DNA of 64,000 nt, taken from positions 35,002,733-35,066,732 of the forward strand of contig NC_089850.1 in NCBI RefSeq assembly GCF_036373705.1, written 5' to 3'. The notes beneath the pieces were generated by a model, which did not search any database, had not been told where the DNA came from, and saw only the letters and a list, made by a program, of their open reading frames with translations. Below are positions 10,101 to 20,853 of this stretch, one piece after another; within the stretch, counting starts at the first letter, position 1, and every line of letters begins with the position of its first letter. The stretch comes from Amia ocellicauda. Taxonomy: Eukaryota > Chordata > Actinopteri > Amiiformes > Amiidae. The position numbers were made by a program, and so were the translations under genes.

Positions 10101-12904
10101 CCAGATCGAGGCAAGAGGGATTGCAATATGCAGTGGAAGGATATGTTCAGAATATTGAAATCAACAAGGAAGGGGACACAACGATAATTGAAGCACAATC
10201 ATACCGATCTCAATCAAAGCATGAGATACCCCATAAACTCATCCTAAAATGTGACCAGCACAGCCTTGTGGAGCAGTCATGCTCTTGCACTGCCAGGTCA
10301 GTTCAGTTTATACAGCTATTATAGAAATCTTCTATCAGTCAACATCATCTTATCAACCTCAGCAGAAAGTCACCTGTTAAAGTTAAGCCTATGACTGCCC
10401 CGACGTAACAAGCTCATATTAGAGGTAGCTCGCTATCTAGCTAATGTTAGTAGCAGCAAGTTAGTCATATTAATGGTCACGTTATCACAAAAAACTATAA
10501 AGTCAGCGTTAGATAACATTGTTGTCCAAGGAATAATTATGTATAAATGTTGAGAAAAGCATTTCACAACCCAAGAGAAGTCACTGTAATTACCTGATGC
10601 CCATGGCTAACGCTATTTAAGGGGGCTTTACCCTCCCTGTATTTTCACTCATCCCCCCTAAAAATATTACCAAAAAAGAATCAAAGAATGAAGAAGTAAC
10701 TCCGCAAAACACTATAAGCACCCCCCCCTAATGCAGTCCCACAAAGCCTCCCTAAAACCTGAAGTCTAGAACCGCCACTGGCGTTAGCTAGACAATGACA
10801 ACATCATTAGCCACCTAGCTTACCTTGGAGCAGACAAATGTATGTTTGTTAATCTTCGTGTTATTTAGCTGGAAATAGGGCCTCCCACACTGTCTTGTCC
10901 ACCTCCGGCATCTTTCCTCTTCGATTTTTGGCTTTGGAAAGAGGAAAAAATTACTTCCCCTCTAAATGTCTGGGGTACCTGCTATCGGATTTGCAGGTGC
11001 TGTAGGCACAGCGTCTCACCATTTTGAGCCTTAATGACGAAAGCTTGACGGACCTTCTTCGAGTAGTGACCGGTTGCTAAGGTAGGATTGGACATGGACC
11101 GTTTGGGGGCGAGGCTTTGCGAATGGTCAATTAGTCAAACTGTAAGCACATTGTTGGGAAGATTGGTACTCACTGGTACTTTTTTGATAGATTTTTGGCT
11201 GACCACGGGCAGCATGTGGGAAGACTGCTGGCTATTTGTGGGTAGAATGCTGGTAAAATGTTGAGACTTCTGACTTGGGGGTAGACTGCATGGCTGGCAG
11301 ACAGTTGGTGGATTATTGGGCTGACTGTAGGCACACTGTTAGTAAACTGTTGGAAGACTCCGGACAGACAGTGCGTAGACTGTTGGTAGACCATAAGGTG
11401 AATATCCCACCCCTTACCTGTCCACCTCCCTCCGTCAGGTCCCTCCGTCTCAGTGCTCTGAGCCCTGTCAGCCGGGCATGTGGAAGAATGTCTTCAACAT
11501 CTCCTGTTGCTACAACTGCACTAAGTGTTTGGAGGGAACCTACTCTGACCAAAAAAGTGAGTATACTAGTGAGAGGGAGAGCTTCATCCCTTAAACCTAA
11601 TTGTTGTGCTGTTGCTTCAGATATTTAAGCATTTCTAGTGAGTCTTACCCTGGGTGTGTTAACTTAATTACATTCATGTGATACATAACTTTAAAGTGAA
11701 ACAATAGAGCTGGCTTGTCCCTGGCACTCTGATGTGAGCAGTAAACCCTAACCAGCCCTGTGTCTGTGTATTTGTCTCTGCGTCTGTGTGTCTGTCTCTC
11801 CTTGTCCACCCTCGGTATGTCTCCATCACAGACATGGTGGAATGCCTGAAGTGCCCCAATGGCACCTGGTCTCTGCAGGGTGCCACAGAGTGCCAGCCCA
11901 AGGTGGAGACTTTCTTGAGCTGGACCGATGCCTACACCATTGCTCTACTGGTGTTTGCTGGGCTGGGGCTGGTGACTTTGGCAGCCATGCTGGTGATCTT
12001 TGTGACACACTGGAACACCCCCACAGTGAAGGTAGCAGGGGGCCCGCTGGTCTACCTCATGCTAGCCTCCCTGGCGGTCAACTTCTGCAGCATTGTGCTG
12101 TTCATAGGGCGGCCAGTCGACCACATGTGCCGGGCGCGGCAGCCCCTGTATGGCATCAGCTTCAGCCTGTGCGTCTCCTGTATCCTGGTCAAGAGTTTCC
12201 GCACCTTCTTGGCCTTCCTCTTTGACCTGAATGTCAAACTGAGGATGAAGAAGCTGTACAAGCCCCCTGTTATCATCCTCCTGCTCACAGGCATCCAGGG
12301 GCTCATCTGCACCTTCTGGCTAATCTTTGACTCGCCGAGTGTGGAGATGTTTACCACCAACAGCACCATGACAGTGCTGGTGCAGTGTAGTGAGGGCTCC
12401 AATGTGGGTTTCGGTATCATGCTGAGCTACACAGGGCTGCTGGCATTTATCTGCTTCCTGTTCGCCTTCAAGGGCCGCAAGACGCCGCACCGCTACAATG
12501 AGACGGGCTACATCATCTTCAGCATGCTGGTGTACCTTTTCGTGTGGGTGTGCTTCATCCCTGTGTACGTGACCAAAAGCCAGCAGCGCTCAGCCGTGCA
12601 GGCCTCTGCCATTCTGGCCTCCAGCTATGGCGTCTTGTGCTGCCACCTTCTGCCCAAGTGCTACTTCATCCTGTTCAAGCACAGGGACAACACATCCGAG
12701 GCCTACCTGAGAGAGGTGCGCAAGTCCGTCTTCTCCCTGGACACCACGCTCTCGCAGGTCAGCGTGCAGCACTCAGCTGCCGCCTCCACCGACCTCGACC
12801 CTGACCTCAACCTCGACTTGGATCTGGACGTTGACCCAGACCCTAACGAGTTCACCCTCCCTCCAAGCCACAAGCTCAGGCGGAGGAGACGTAGTAGCTG
12901 GTAG
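3939..12904 (+). CDS. GPRC6A-like class C G-protein-coupled receptor (six exons)
   Basis: Joined exons 3939-4129, 6633-6924, 8614-9480, 9674-9886, 11439-11556 and 11832-12904 give an open frame of 917 codons plus stop, all with GT-AG introns. Residues 1-23 look like a signal peptide. Residues about 24-520 form the Venus-flytrap ligand domain, including the family motif LRTIPSDVYQ. Residues about 526-581 contain nine cysteines, and about 594-842 hold seven membrane helices. Segments such as SCILVKS, TGIQGLICTFWLIF and LAFICFLFAFKG fit GPRC6A and goldfish 5.24 receptors better than TAS1R or CaSR. That family senses L-amino acids and divalent cations and couples through Gq. The six-exon plan is usual for class C receptors. 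Whether this is the GPRC6A orthologue or a fish paralogue (OlfC-type) is open, so no symbol is given. The 75-residue tail is unusual (see findings). Confidence 0.88.
6633..6924 (+). CDS. GPCR exon 2: Venus-flytrap domain, lobe 1
   Basis: Acceptor TTTCCAG, donor GTGAGC. Encodes FDWMPFALQMATILSIEQIN and GYIICDTCSDA, the typical early class C ligand-domain segment, with an N-glycosylation sequon (NGS) and a second one (NYS). Confidence 0.93.
8614..9480 (+). CDS. GPCR exon 3: main Venus-flytrap exon
   Basis: Encodes 289 residues (162-450) in phase 0 at both ends. It contains ISWTSSAAALSDKQRFPSFL, where class C receptors place amino-acid backbone-binding Ser/Thr residues, then the FGWDWVGVVSGDDDY segment. 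The donor is GTAAAT. Confidence 0.95.
9674..9886 (+). CDS. GPCR exon 4: end of Venus-flytrap domain
   Basis: Encodes residues 451-521 beginning LLQELKKVNFTLDDNQFYF, the usual end of the ligand domain. Phase 0 at both ends; donor GTGAGT. Confidence 0.94.
9920..9980. repeat. Degenerate tandem repeat, left flank of transposon
   Basis: Short irregular repeats around GACTGTTGGTAG and GACTCCATTGTTGGAAG. The same units resume at about 11,132-11,395, so the transposon inserted into an older minisatellite in this intron. Confidence 0.5.
9983..11131 (-). mobile_element. THAP-type DNA transposon, internally deleted
   Basis: The left end reads ATTGACCTTTCGCAAAAG and the right end, reversed, reads ATTGACCATTCGCAAAG. 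Both continue into CCCGCCC- or TCGCCCC-like sequence and share an inner CCGTCAAGCT motif. These are terminal inverted repeats. Trimming them to TGACC leaves AT on both sides, compatible with a two-base target duplication. The minus strand holds a THAP-like exon near the right end, pointing to an ISL2EU- or P-like family whose transposase carries a THAP domain. The catalytic part is missing, so the copy is non-autonomous. It lies in GPCR intron 4. Confidence 0.65.
10830..11022 (-). pseudogene. THAP-domain first exon of transposase (frameshifted)
   Basis: From ATG at 11,022 the minus strand reads MVRRCAYSTCKSDSRYPRHL, giving the first zinc-binding cysteine pair. One base out of frame it continues FPKPKIEEERCRRWTRQCG and NNTKINKHTFVCSK. 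These match the conserved FP, W and late Cys of THAP DNA-binding domains. A GTAAGC donor follows the SK codons, and the zinc-binding histidine would lie on the next exon. The single frameshift and loss of downstream exons make it non-functional here. Confidence 0.65.
11132..11395. repeat. Degenerate tandem repeat, right flank of transposon
   Basis: Irregular repeats around GACTGTTGGTAGAC and GTAGACTGC, continuous in style with the block at 9920-9980. Confidence 0.5.
11439..11556 (+). CDS. GPCR exon 5: cysteine-rich domain
   Basis: Encodes residues 522-560 with six of the nine conserved cysteines (QCSEPC, SCCYNCTKC). The donor is GTGAGT; one base carries into exon 6. Confidence 0.94.
11832..12904 (+). 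CDS. GPCR exon 6: seven-helix domain and tail
   Basis: Encodes residues 561-917. It starts with the last three cysteines, then seven hydrophobic helices ending at PKCYFILF, then a 75-residue tail and stop TAG. The single large last exon for the helices is typical of class C receptors. Confidence 0.96.
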
Positions 12905-13476
12905 ATGACAAACACACTAGCAGCAAGAGACACAAACACTCATCCCCTCCCTCTCTCTCTCTGCTCCCCTCCTCTCCCACCTCCTAATTCTCAGGGAAGT
13001 CTATCAGGATAAAAAGTGTATTATTTATTACTATTATTGTCATTTTTATTGTAACATTTACAGTCTGGACTTCTTGGCAATTGGGTAATGTATTTGGCTT
13101 GGTTGTAGCAAATCTGAGTTTAATCCTGTTTTCCTCTGGGGTCATTACTTGAGATTATACAGGGAAAACTGGCAGAATTCTTCCATCTGTATGTCTGCAG
13201 TCTCTCCTCATAGACATCTTTGTAAGATAACCCATATAAGCATGTTTTAATGTGAAACTTTGTGTAGGGTTCATGTAGGTGTGTACACTGCTCATAGGAG
13301 ATTTATACTGTATAGCACATATAGGTGAAAAACATACATGCCATTAAAGCCTACATTGAGGCCTATATGTTGATGATGATTTATTTTTATTTTACAGTGG
13401 TAATTCAGGATTGCAGAGTAGAATCTTTCACGCAGGTCTGATACAGTTTTACTAGTGCATAACAGTGACATACCAT

Positions 13477-13482
13477 AATAAA
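13477..13482 (+). terminator. Candidate polyadenylation signal of the GPCR gene
   Basis: AATAAA about 570 bp after the stop codon, in AT-rich sequence. It is the first canonical hexamer I noticed downstream; not verified. Confidence 0.35.
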
Positions 13483-13967
13483 ATTAATGTGTACATTTAA
13501 CAATTATTCTGAAAAAGAATATGAAATATTTTGCAAACAACTAAATTTATGTGTGAGCTTCCTGTTCTGAAACGTTTCCATCAGATCAGTTTTTGTTGAA
13601 GTTGAATATGATACACTTTAAGTTTTATATTTCACATATATATGTAGCCTGTCTTTGACACCACTCAGGATTTGCCTAGGATGTATGCACAATATTTGCT
13701 CTTAGAACTTGATGCCTGCTTAGAAATGCCTATGAATATAATAGAAATAACTACTATTTTCTTATGTGAGGATTGGCTGTGCTTTCTGCCTCCACAGATA
13801 AAATACATACAGCAATTAAATCTGCCTACTCCTCCTTCTAGCTGGCGGAGTGAACTTGTTCACAGACTTGCTCAGACGGCTGCTTACAGGTGCACTGTCA
13901 AAACAATGATCTCTCAGGACAAAGCAAGCTTTTGGCAGCTCAACAGCAGAAATGCCAGGATGTTGAC

Positions 13968-14230
13968 GAATCCCCTTGTAATTGCTCTCAGAAAAATCTG
14001 ACTGTAGAGTAGATTGAATCAAACAGTCTTTATTCAAGCCCCTTGGAGAAAAGTAATTCACACAGACACGCAGGTCTCTGTACTTACTTCTCTAAAATCA
14101 TAGAGCTTACATGATGTTATATACATACTGTGATATCCTGGACAGGGTGAGTTTTAACCAATAAAGACTCTGTTTGATTCAATCTAGTCTACAGTCTGAT
14201 TTAGCAATTAAAAGGGGATTCTTCAATGTC
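13968..14230. repeat. Large imperfect inverted repeat
   Basis: Arms of about 70 bp at 13,968-14,036 and 14,157-14,230 face each other across about 120 bp. Shared blocks include AATCCCCTT, TAATTGCT, GACTGTAGA and TAGATTGAATCAAACAG, followed by TCTTTATT. The arms could fold into a long hairpin. The inner edge has an AATAAAG-like motif, so it might be a fold-back or MITE, or two facing terminal-repeat remnants. The family is not identified. Confidence 0.7.
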
Positions 14231-14674
14231 ACTGCACAGTTAAGTATTTTTCTCCTGAGTCTGCCTGAGTTGTAGTCTGTAGGTGGATCTAAGGGGCTTT
14301 CCATTGTGAATCGGTGTGCATTTGTATTTATTTTTAATGTAGTTTTTCTGTCTAAGGGTGTATTGTTATGTAATCCGCTTTGCTAACAACTGCTGTTATG
14401 CAATCCTGTTTGTTATTGACGCGTTGTTTATGTATTGTGTAGTGTATGGTATGTGTATTGTCTTGCTCTTATCCAGGTTTCCTGATATTTGCATACCACA
14501 GCAGTATGTACTGTATACAATCCACCCCTCCCTCCCCCCAACTCCTCTGACACTTGGGGGGTTTGCATTACACAGGGGTAGCAATAGAGTTACCATCATA
14601 ATTCAAACAAGCAAGCTGACTACCTCAACCAGTGCAATAGTGCACACATGGATATTTGTTTTTGTTATGTTTCT

Positions 14675-14740
14675 TAGCTGATGCCCATATCCAGGGCAAA
14701 TTACAAAAAAATTACAAACGTTTAACTTAAGGGCACTAAC
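14675..14740 (-). mobile_element. L2-like LINE 3' tail fragment
   Basis: GATGCCCATATCCAGGGCAA and ATTACAAA match the tail motif at 1730-1795 with substitutions. The copy is short and diverged. Confidence 0.45.
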
Positions 14741-15954
14741 GCACAATTAAAAGTTGTTACACTTTGTCCCCTCTGGGCCCATTATTCCTTGGCCCATCCC
14801 TTCAGATAAAGATGATTTCCAGATTGTGAACTTCATCTTCCCTTGAGGATGAAGGATTGGGGGGTGGAGGGTGAAGCGATCTGGTACTTTTCTACATTGG
14901 GCTGGTGTTCATGTGATGTGTATTTTGAATGAATTGCAGATTATGTATTATTTTTCAAAATATGAAAATGGCAGAAACACTCTCTGTTGTTGTTTTCATT
15001 ACTGTTGTTAATGTCTCACATCCCCAAAACTCAGATTCTGTGCAGCCTCTGACTAATGTAACCAATGATCGTATACACATTTTCAACCTAATGTGTGCCA
15101 TTCAGAGGGCAAAAGATGTAAGTTCCTTTGAACGGGGTATGGGGGTCTATGACATTTCATCATGCACAATTCAACACCAATTTGCATATTCAGTACCAAA
15201 TTGCATACTGACTGTCTCTTTTGATTTAGATCAAGTACTTCTTAATGTCCTACGATTTCTTTGTTGACTTTTTTCTTAAAAGTTTATTTTGACTTAAATC
15301 TCAAAACTTTTGACTTTTTTCTCAATATTATCAAACACATTTCCTCTCTTAAGTGGCCCTAATGCTCTTCCGTAGGTACTAGAAGTACACTATTATATTT
15401 TCATATGATTCTGATGACAAAAAGATTTACATGAAAAAAACAGGACAGTGGATTTATTTATTTATATACATGAAGTGGAGGGTGGAACCACCACCTATAT
15501 TGATTTACTTTGGGTTTGTCATAAAAAAAATATATTGTGCTGGTTATTGATTTTACTAGTGCATTTGTATTTCTGGCAACACTGACTGTTGCTTTAACTT
15601 TGATCCTCCAAGTGTTATTTCTTATTGTGATGCAGACCAATTAATCAAGGTAGCAAAAAGCCTAAAACACTACACTATCATACACAACCAAGAAATGTCA
15701 TACAGGATCAATACATGTTATAGGTGACTAAGTGTCATATTGGACCAAAAGTGACATTGTTGTGGGGGACAGCCAATGTCCATCAATATTTATGCATAGT
15801 TAGTGTTGCAAGTGTTGACTTACCTGTTATACATAATTATTTAATTTAAACACATAGAAGGCATTATTTACTGCCAAGTCGGTCACCCTAGAAACCTTCG
15901 AATGTATACAACTGTACTGTAATACACTACTGCAATACATTGTTCTATATAGTT

Positions 15955-16260
15955 ATTATTATATATATATAGTGCAATACAAAGTGCAAAAGTACGAGGA
16001 ATCAAACATTACAAATTCAAATTTACATTAAACATAGCAATTCAAAATATAATACATTTTACAACTTCCAATTTACACAGGTAAGTACAGTAAGTGAGGT
16101 CATAAATCCTGGACAGTAAAAGCTAAGTGCTGTCAAGATGAAGGGTCACAGTCAAGGGCTACGGGAAAGGTAGCAAGGACGAAATAATCAATAATACAAG
16201 AAGCATAATAAAAACTGTGAAGTGCTAGCTAACGGGGATTAAAATATTACAATATTATTA
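15955..16260 (-). repeat. AT-rich interspersed repeat, possibly L2 3' region
   Basis: Contains AGTGCAATACAAAGTGCA, as in the L2 tail copies, then long A/T-rich text with an ATTATTATT run. Assignment to L2 is tentative. Confidence 0.35.
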
Positions 16261-16599
16261 TTATAGTGCACTGTAATACACTAGTACAATACATTGTTTT
16301 ATATAGTGCACTGTAATACAGTATTGCAATATACTGTACTGTGATACACTGTATCATACTATAATTCACTGCTCTGTGATGCACTTCACTGTATACTATA
16401 GTAGACTGATCAAAGTACTGGACTGGACTGTAAAAGCAGCCCAACTATGCTCACAGATTAATACTAGAAGGTAGTATATCGACAATGAATGTAGTTGAAT
16501 CGCCCATCACTACTGCGACGAGTGCTAAGAAACAGAAAACCTGGCCAGAGGCAATTGTTTTCAAATAACAAAATCGTGGAAACAATAATGAATAAATCT

Positions 16600-17760
16600 G
16601 TGAGTTTCAAAGCGCCGCTCATCAGCGGCAGTGCGCCTATTGGTGCGCGCTCCCGACCTCCGTTCCCTGGGCGCCGGTGGCGAGCACGCACAGCACGCAC
16701 GGCACGCACACACGTCACGGCGCAGCGCTGCTCGGAGCGGCGTGCGGTCGGGAGCAGCTGGTGTGTTTAATCGCCAGCGCTGTTCGCACAAATCAACATG
16801 GTTTCCGGCGCCTGCACCGAGCCTACCTGACGCGCAAGTTACACAGCGACTGCACTCCAGTTACAAAACACAGGTAACTGAGCACTGCTGCTACATCGAT
16901 TTGTTTCCGTGGAAGAAGTAACACTGTATCGGACACAGCTGCCGCTCAACTGGTGCGTTTTGCATGATGTATTAATTCATGCATTTGATATGAAGCGCCC
17001 GGTGTACTAAAATATAAATGAACGTGTGTTTAGATGCAGGATGCGTGGTGTTTTAAAGACCGCTGTCACGCCGAGCATTTGGGGATAACAGCGACTGTAC
17101 TGCCCTGAAGCAGCGGGCATGCGGTGCACTTTGACAGCCGCACACGTCCAAAGCCTGGGCGGTGAAGTGCTGTGAAGTTTCCCTGTCCGCCGTGGCGCTG
17201 TGTTTTGCAGAAGCAGAGTTGCTCTATACGTGTGAAGCAGGGGCGCCAGTATTACTTTTTATTATTATTTTTTTCTTGATTTGCTGCACATTGTGCATCT
17301 GGCTGCAATCAAACGACGACACTAACTGAGCGCAGCAGGTGAGACCGGGCGAGCCAGCGCTGTACACAGACCGACATTAAAACGTCTGAATCATGTATTG
17401 TATACATGCATGAATCATCGCAAAGTGCAGTTTTGTTTTGCTTGGGTGGTACCTGCGGATTCAAATGTACAGATCATCTTCACCTCGTCTTGCTGTGCAG
17501 CTATTCGGCACTGCACACGCCCCCCGCCCGCTCCCGCCGGCCTCCGGCTCCTGTGATTGGCTGGTGGAGTCGGGAATGGCTAAAGCGGTTTCCTGATTGG
17601 TCCGCGTCCGTGTCAGTCTGTTGTGGAAGCCGGGGGGCGTGTTTTGGAAGCGAGTTGCGTGTGTCTGTTGCACTCGGCTGATCCCCGTTCAGGGATTGAC
17701 GGGGGTTTAAAGGCGAGTTAGCTTCCAGTTTACTAGCAAAACGACCCACGCAGCTTTATT
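16600..17760 (+). promoter_or_regulatory. CpG-rich island, probable clip4 promoter
   Basis: CpG dinucleotides and GC content rise sharply between about 16,600 and 17,750, in contrast to AT-rich flanks. ATTGG (reverse CCAAT) boxes occur near 16,638, 17,567 and 17,594, and an ACGTCAC CRE-like site near 16,712. Candidate noncoding-exon donors are CAG|GTAACT at 16,873 and CAG|GTGAGA near 17,339. The island is 2.6-3.8 kb upstream of the first clip4 coding exon on the same strand, with no other gene between. Which donor is used cannot be told. Confidence 0.6.
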
Positions 17761-20328
17761 GTACTGGCTCATTATTGAAGCGACTGTGGGCTATACATGA
17801 TATAACGGTTTTATTTTAATATTGCGTAGCTCACACAATTGCTCTTTAGTTCTGTTCTGTACGCCGTCCAATTAATGTCCACAAAAGTAGGCGTTGTCAT
17901 TGCGTGTAGAAGAGGTAGAGTAACGGTACATCATTGTGCATGGAGACAAGCCTTGCCTGCTGCCAGTGAGGTTTCTGGTCTGGGTGTCTACAATACCCTT
18001 ATTATATACCGAATAATATCAATATTTGGACAACGCCCTTTATCTTGAGTTGAATCCTGTTTAACAAGAACCGCCTTTAACGCTTTAAAAATACATTTTT
18101 AAATAACAACACTACTACAAAAACAGCGAAATGCATGGTATGATAGAGAATAAGGTGCAGGGCTACAGTGTGTTATATTGCACCTTATCACAGGGCTGTA
18201 GGGGTTGTCACTATGCAGAAGGGCTGTGTTAAATATAGACCCATTGATGGATGGCACATGGCATTGTTTGACACTCCCCCCCCCTTGCTGCCTTTTACAG
18301 TCATTTCCTGGGCCCCTCTCTGCTCCCCTTGTTTTGTTTCATATACATCTTTCACCCCCCCTTTCTGTTTGATTTGTCAGACAGGTAGACAACGACAGTG
18401 TTAAAAAATGTTGACCAGGTGTACTGTACAACAGAAGAAGGGAAGGGCAGGGTAGAAAACAGAGGTATTGTGAGGCCTTTGTTTTTAGGCCCATCCCTTT
18501 TATCGTCTGTGGCCTTTCTGTCAGTGCCAATGTGTGAGGTGAGCCTGTTTTCCTGCCAGACACCACACTGCGCCGTCCTGCACTTCTGCACTGGGACTTT
18601 GAGTGAACCTGTCCTCACGAGTGCCTTTTTTATATATATAATCAAATGGTTTTGAAGGATAGTTGTAATTATAACACAGGCATTCACAACAAACACACAC
18701 TCAGTACCCTGGTATGATGCCGAGGAGACAACACAAGAAAAGTAAGTAATAAAACAGGTGGAGAAAAAGTCTTATTTGAATACTGTGATGTGTGCAAATG
18801 GAGTAATACAGCCATTGGGTTTATTTATTTTTTATTTTTTAGCCTTTGTGGTGAGTAAAAGACGGATGCACAGGCTTGTGTTAGTGTTATTGGTAGGTAG
18901 GGCTGCCAGGTGGGTGAATTTAAAACTGCTGAGATATAGTTATTAGTCAGTTCTGGCAAGCAAGGAGAAGGTGGAGGATTACATAACGCACACAGACATG
19001 ACCCAGAACTCAACTAAACCACAACCATTATATCAGATGAACCATTATATTCAATTAACGAATTTTACAAATCACGTCTTACTGGTGTATAGATAAAAAT
19101 AACAAAGTCTCTTGGTACACCAGCAGCTTGTCTGACTCTGTAGGGATGTGTTTCTCTGTCAGTGACTGGGGACTACAGGCTGGTGGTGCACTCTCTCCCT
19201 CAGCCCTGCATGCTGCTGTTTTTGCAGCTGCTTCCCTCAAGAGCCATCTAGTCAGACTGGTCCTGGGTGTTCACCCGTGGCTGTGTATTATTCCTGCGTT
19301 TGTTTCTCCAGCTCTCTCCGAGTTTGTAGCAGTCTCCCTCACGTCCGCTCCTCCAGGGCCACATCACGCCTGGGATTCAAGTGCACCTTAATCTTGAATT
19401 AGTTAATTGAACTAATTAGTCCCATAACTGGATTTTCCCAGGTGGCAGGATTAATGCAGGTGATTTACAGAGTTATGTTATAGCATAATGAAATAAATGC
19501 AATACTGTACAAACTGTTGCCCTGGAGCACTGGATTTTTTAAACACTGGCAGGAAGAGTCGGGGAGGATGTGCTTCCCAGCTCCCTCTGCACTATAGGTC
19601 TCTGCATGCTGGGGTCTAATTATATAATTGATATTGTAATTGGACTGATTATCTGATGACAAGGCTGGCAGGGAGAAGTAAGCCGTGTCTGATGCAGGGT
19701 GAGAGGGAGCACTGTCGACAGCCTCGAAGAGCATCAAGACAGGGCTATATTCCTTTAAAAACAGTTTTTCCTAAAGTGGAAGAAAAATTCAAAGGGGGGA
19801 ATCATCACGTGTTCAGGGCTAATGTATGTTGCTAAAAGTAAGTTAAATGGTTTGTTTTTGATTTTGTACAATTGGTTGGTTGTTCCATCTTTACAAGAAA
19901 TGAAAAGGTTTTGTGTGATGTGCTGTGTGTTATTGTTTTGGTTGTTACATTATCAGCATATGGACGCAAGTCTGTTTTAGTTTGTTTTTCTTTTAGTTTC
20001 TTTCTGGTATCTGTGTATGACATGCGTGTGTGGGGCTGTGGTCACGTGATTGTCAGAGTGTAAGTGGTTATGGTTGTTTGTGTGCTGTGAGTGTGAGTGC
20101 GTGCTTGTGTGCATGTGGTGTCCTGTGTCTTGGCTCAGTCTATATGGAGAGAGAGAGCGAGCAAGCAAGCAAGCAAGAGGGTATGCTGTGACGGGGCTGT
20201 CTGGAGCTGTAAATAGCCACAGCTCAGTGTCTGAGGATCAAAGTGAAACAGGAGAGAGATGTTAGGGTTTTTTTTTTTTTGGGGGGGGGGGGGGTTGGCT
20301 CTGTACTGTTGTTGGACCTTTCCCCCAG
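17761..20328. other. Probable first intron of clip4
   Basis: No coding exon is supported here. The sequence is unremarkable apart from a (T)13(G)14 run at 20,268-20,294 near the end. A CCCCCAG acceptor at 20,328 could join a noncoding first exon to the ATG-bearing exon. Confidence 0.45.
20268..20294. repeat. Homopolymer T then G run
   Basis: Thirteen T followed by fourteen G, about 80 bp upstream of the clip4 ATG. Confidence 0.9.
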
Positions 20329-20373
20329 GCAGCAGCTCTTTAGCTCTTTCTCTCTCTGGTCATATCTATTTTC

Positions 20374-20422
20374 ATGGAGGACTCGCCGGACGCCTCTCCT
20401 ATCCCTCTCAGTCCCAGCAACA
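20374..20422 (+). CDS. clip4: clip4 exon 1 (coding): start
   Basis: ATG with G at +4 starts MEDSPDASPIPLSPSN; donor A|GTGAGT. Chosen because the acidic start resembles vertebrate CLIP4 and the phase joins exon 2 exactly. Confidence 0.75.
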
Positions 20423-20513
20423 GTGAGTCAGTGAGCAAACTGTGTCTTTCTGTCTTTCCCCGGACATGTTTCACTATTGCTCTCTCTTTCTGTGTGAAAC
20501 TATCTGTCCCACA

Positions 20514-20553
<40 letters not shown>

Positions 20554-20781
20554 CTCGAACTTTCTCTTGTTCTCCCTCTCCTGGTTTCTTTCTGTCTACC
20601 TCCCACTGTATTTCTCTGCTGTAAATTTCTCAGGCTTGCTATTACTGCACACTGGGACTTTCTGCTAACTGTCAACATAGTTGCTGTGCTCTCTTGGTGG
20701 CTGGTGACCTCTCACTGACTGCAAGTCTTCTCTCCACCTGCCAGGACTGTGTTTTGCCCAACTGTAGGGTTACTTGTCCTC

Positions 20782-20853
<72 letters not shown>

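Noticed and set aside
3939..12904. Identification as a TAS1R taste receptor
   Set aside because: Ligand-domain motifs are shared across class C, but the helix segments (SCILVKS, TGIQGLICTFWLIF, FICFLFAFKG) match GPRC6A better than TAS1R.
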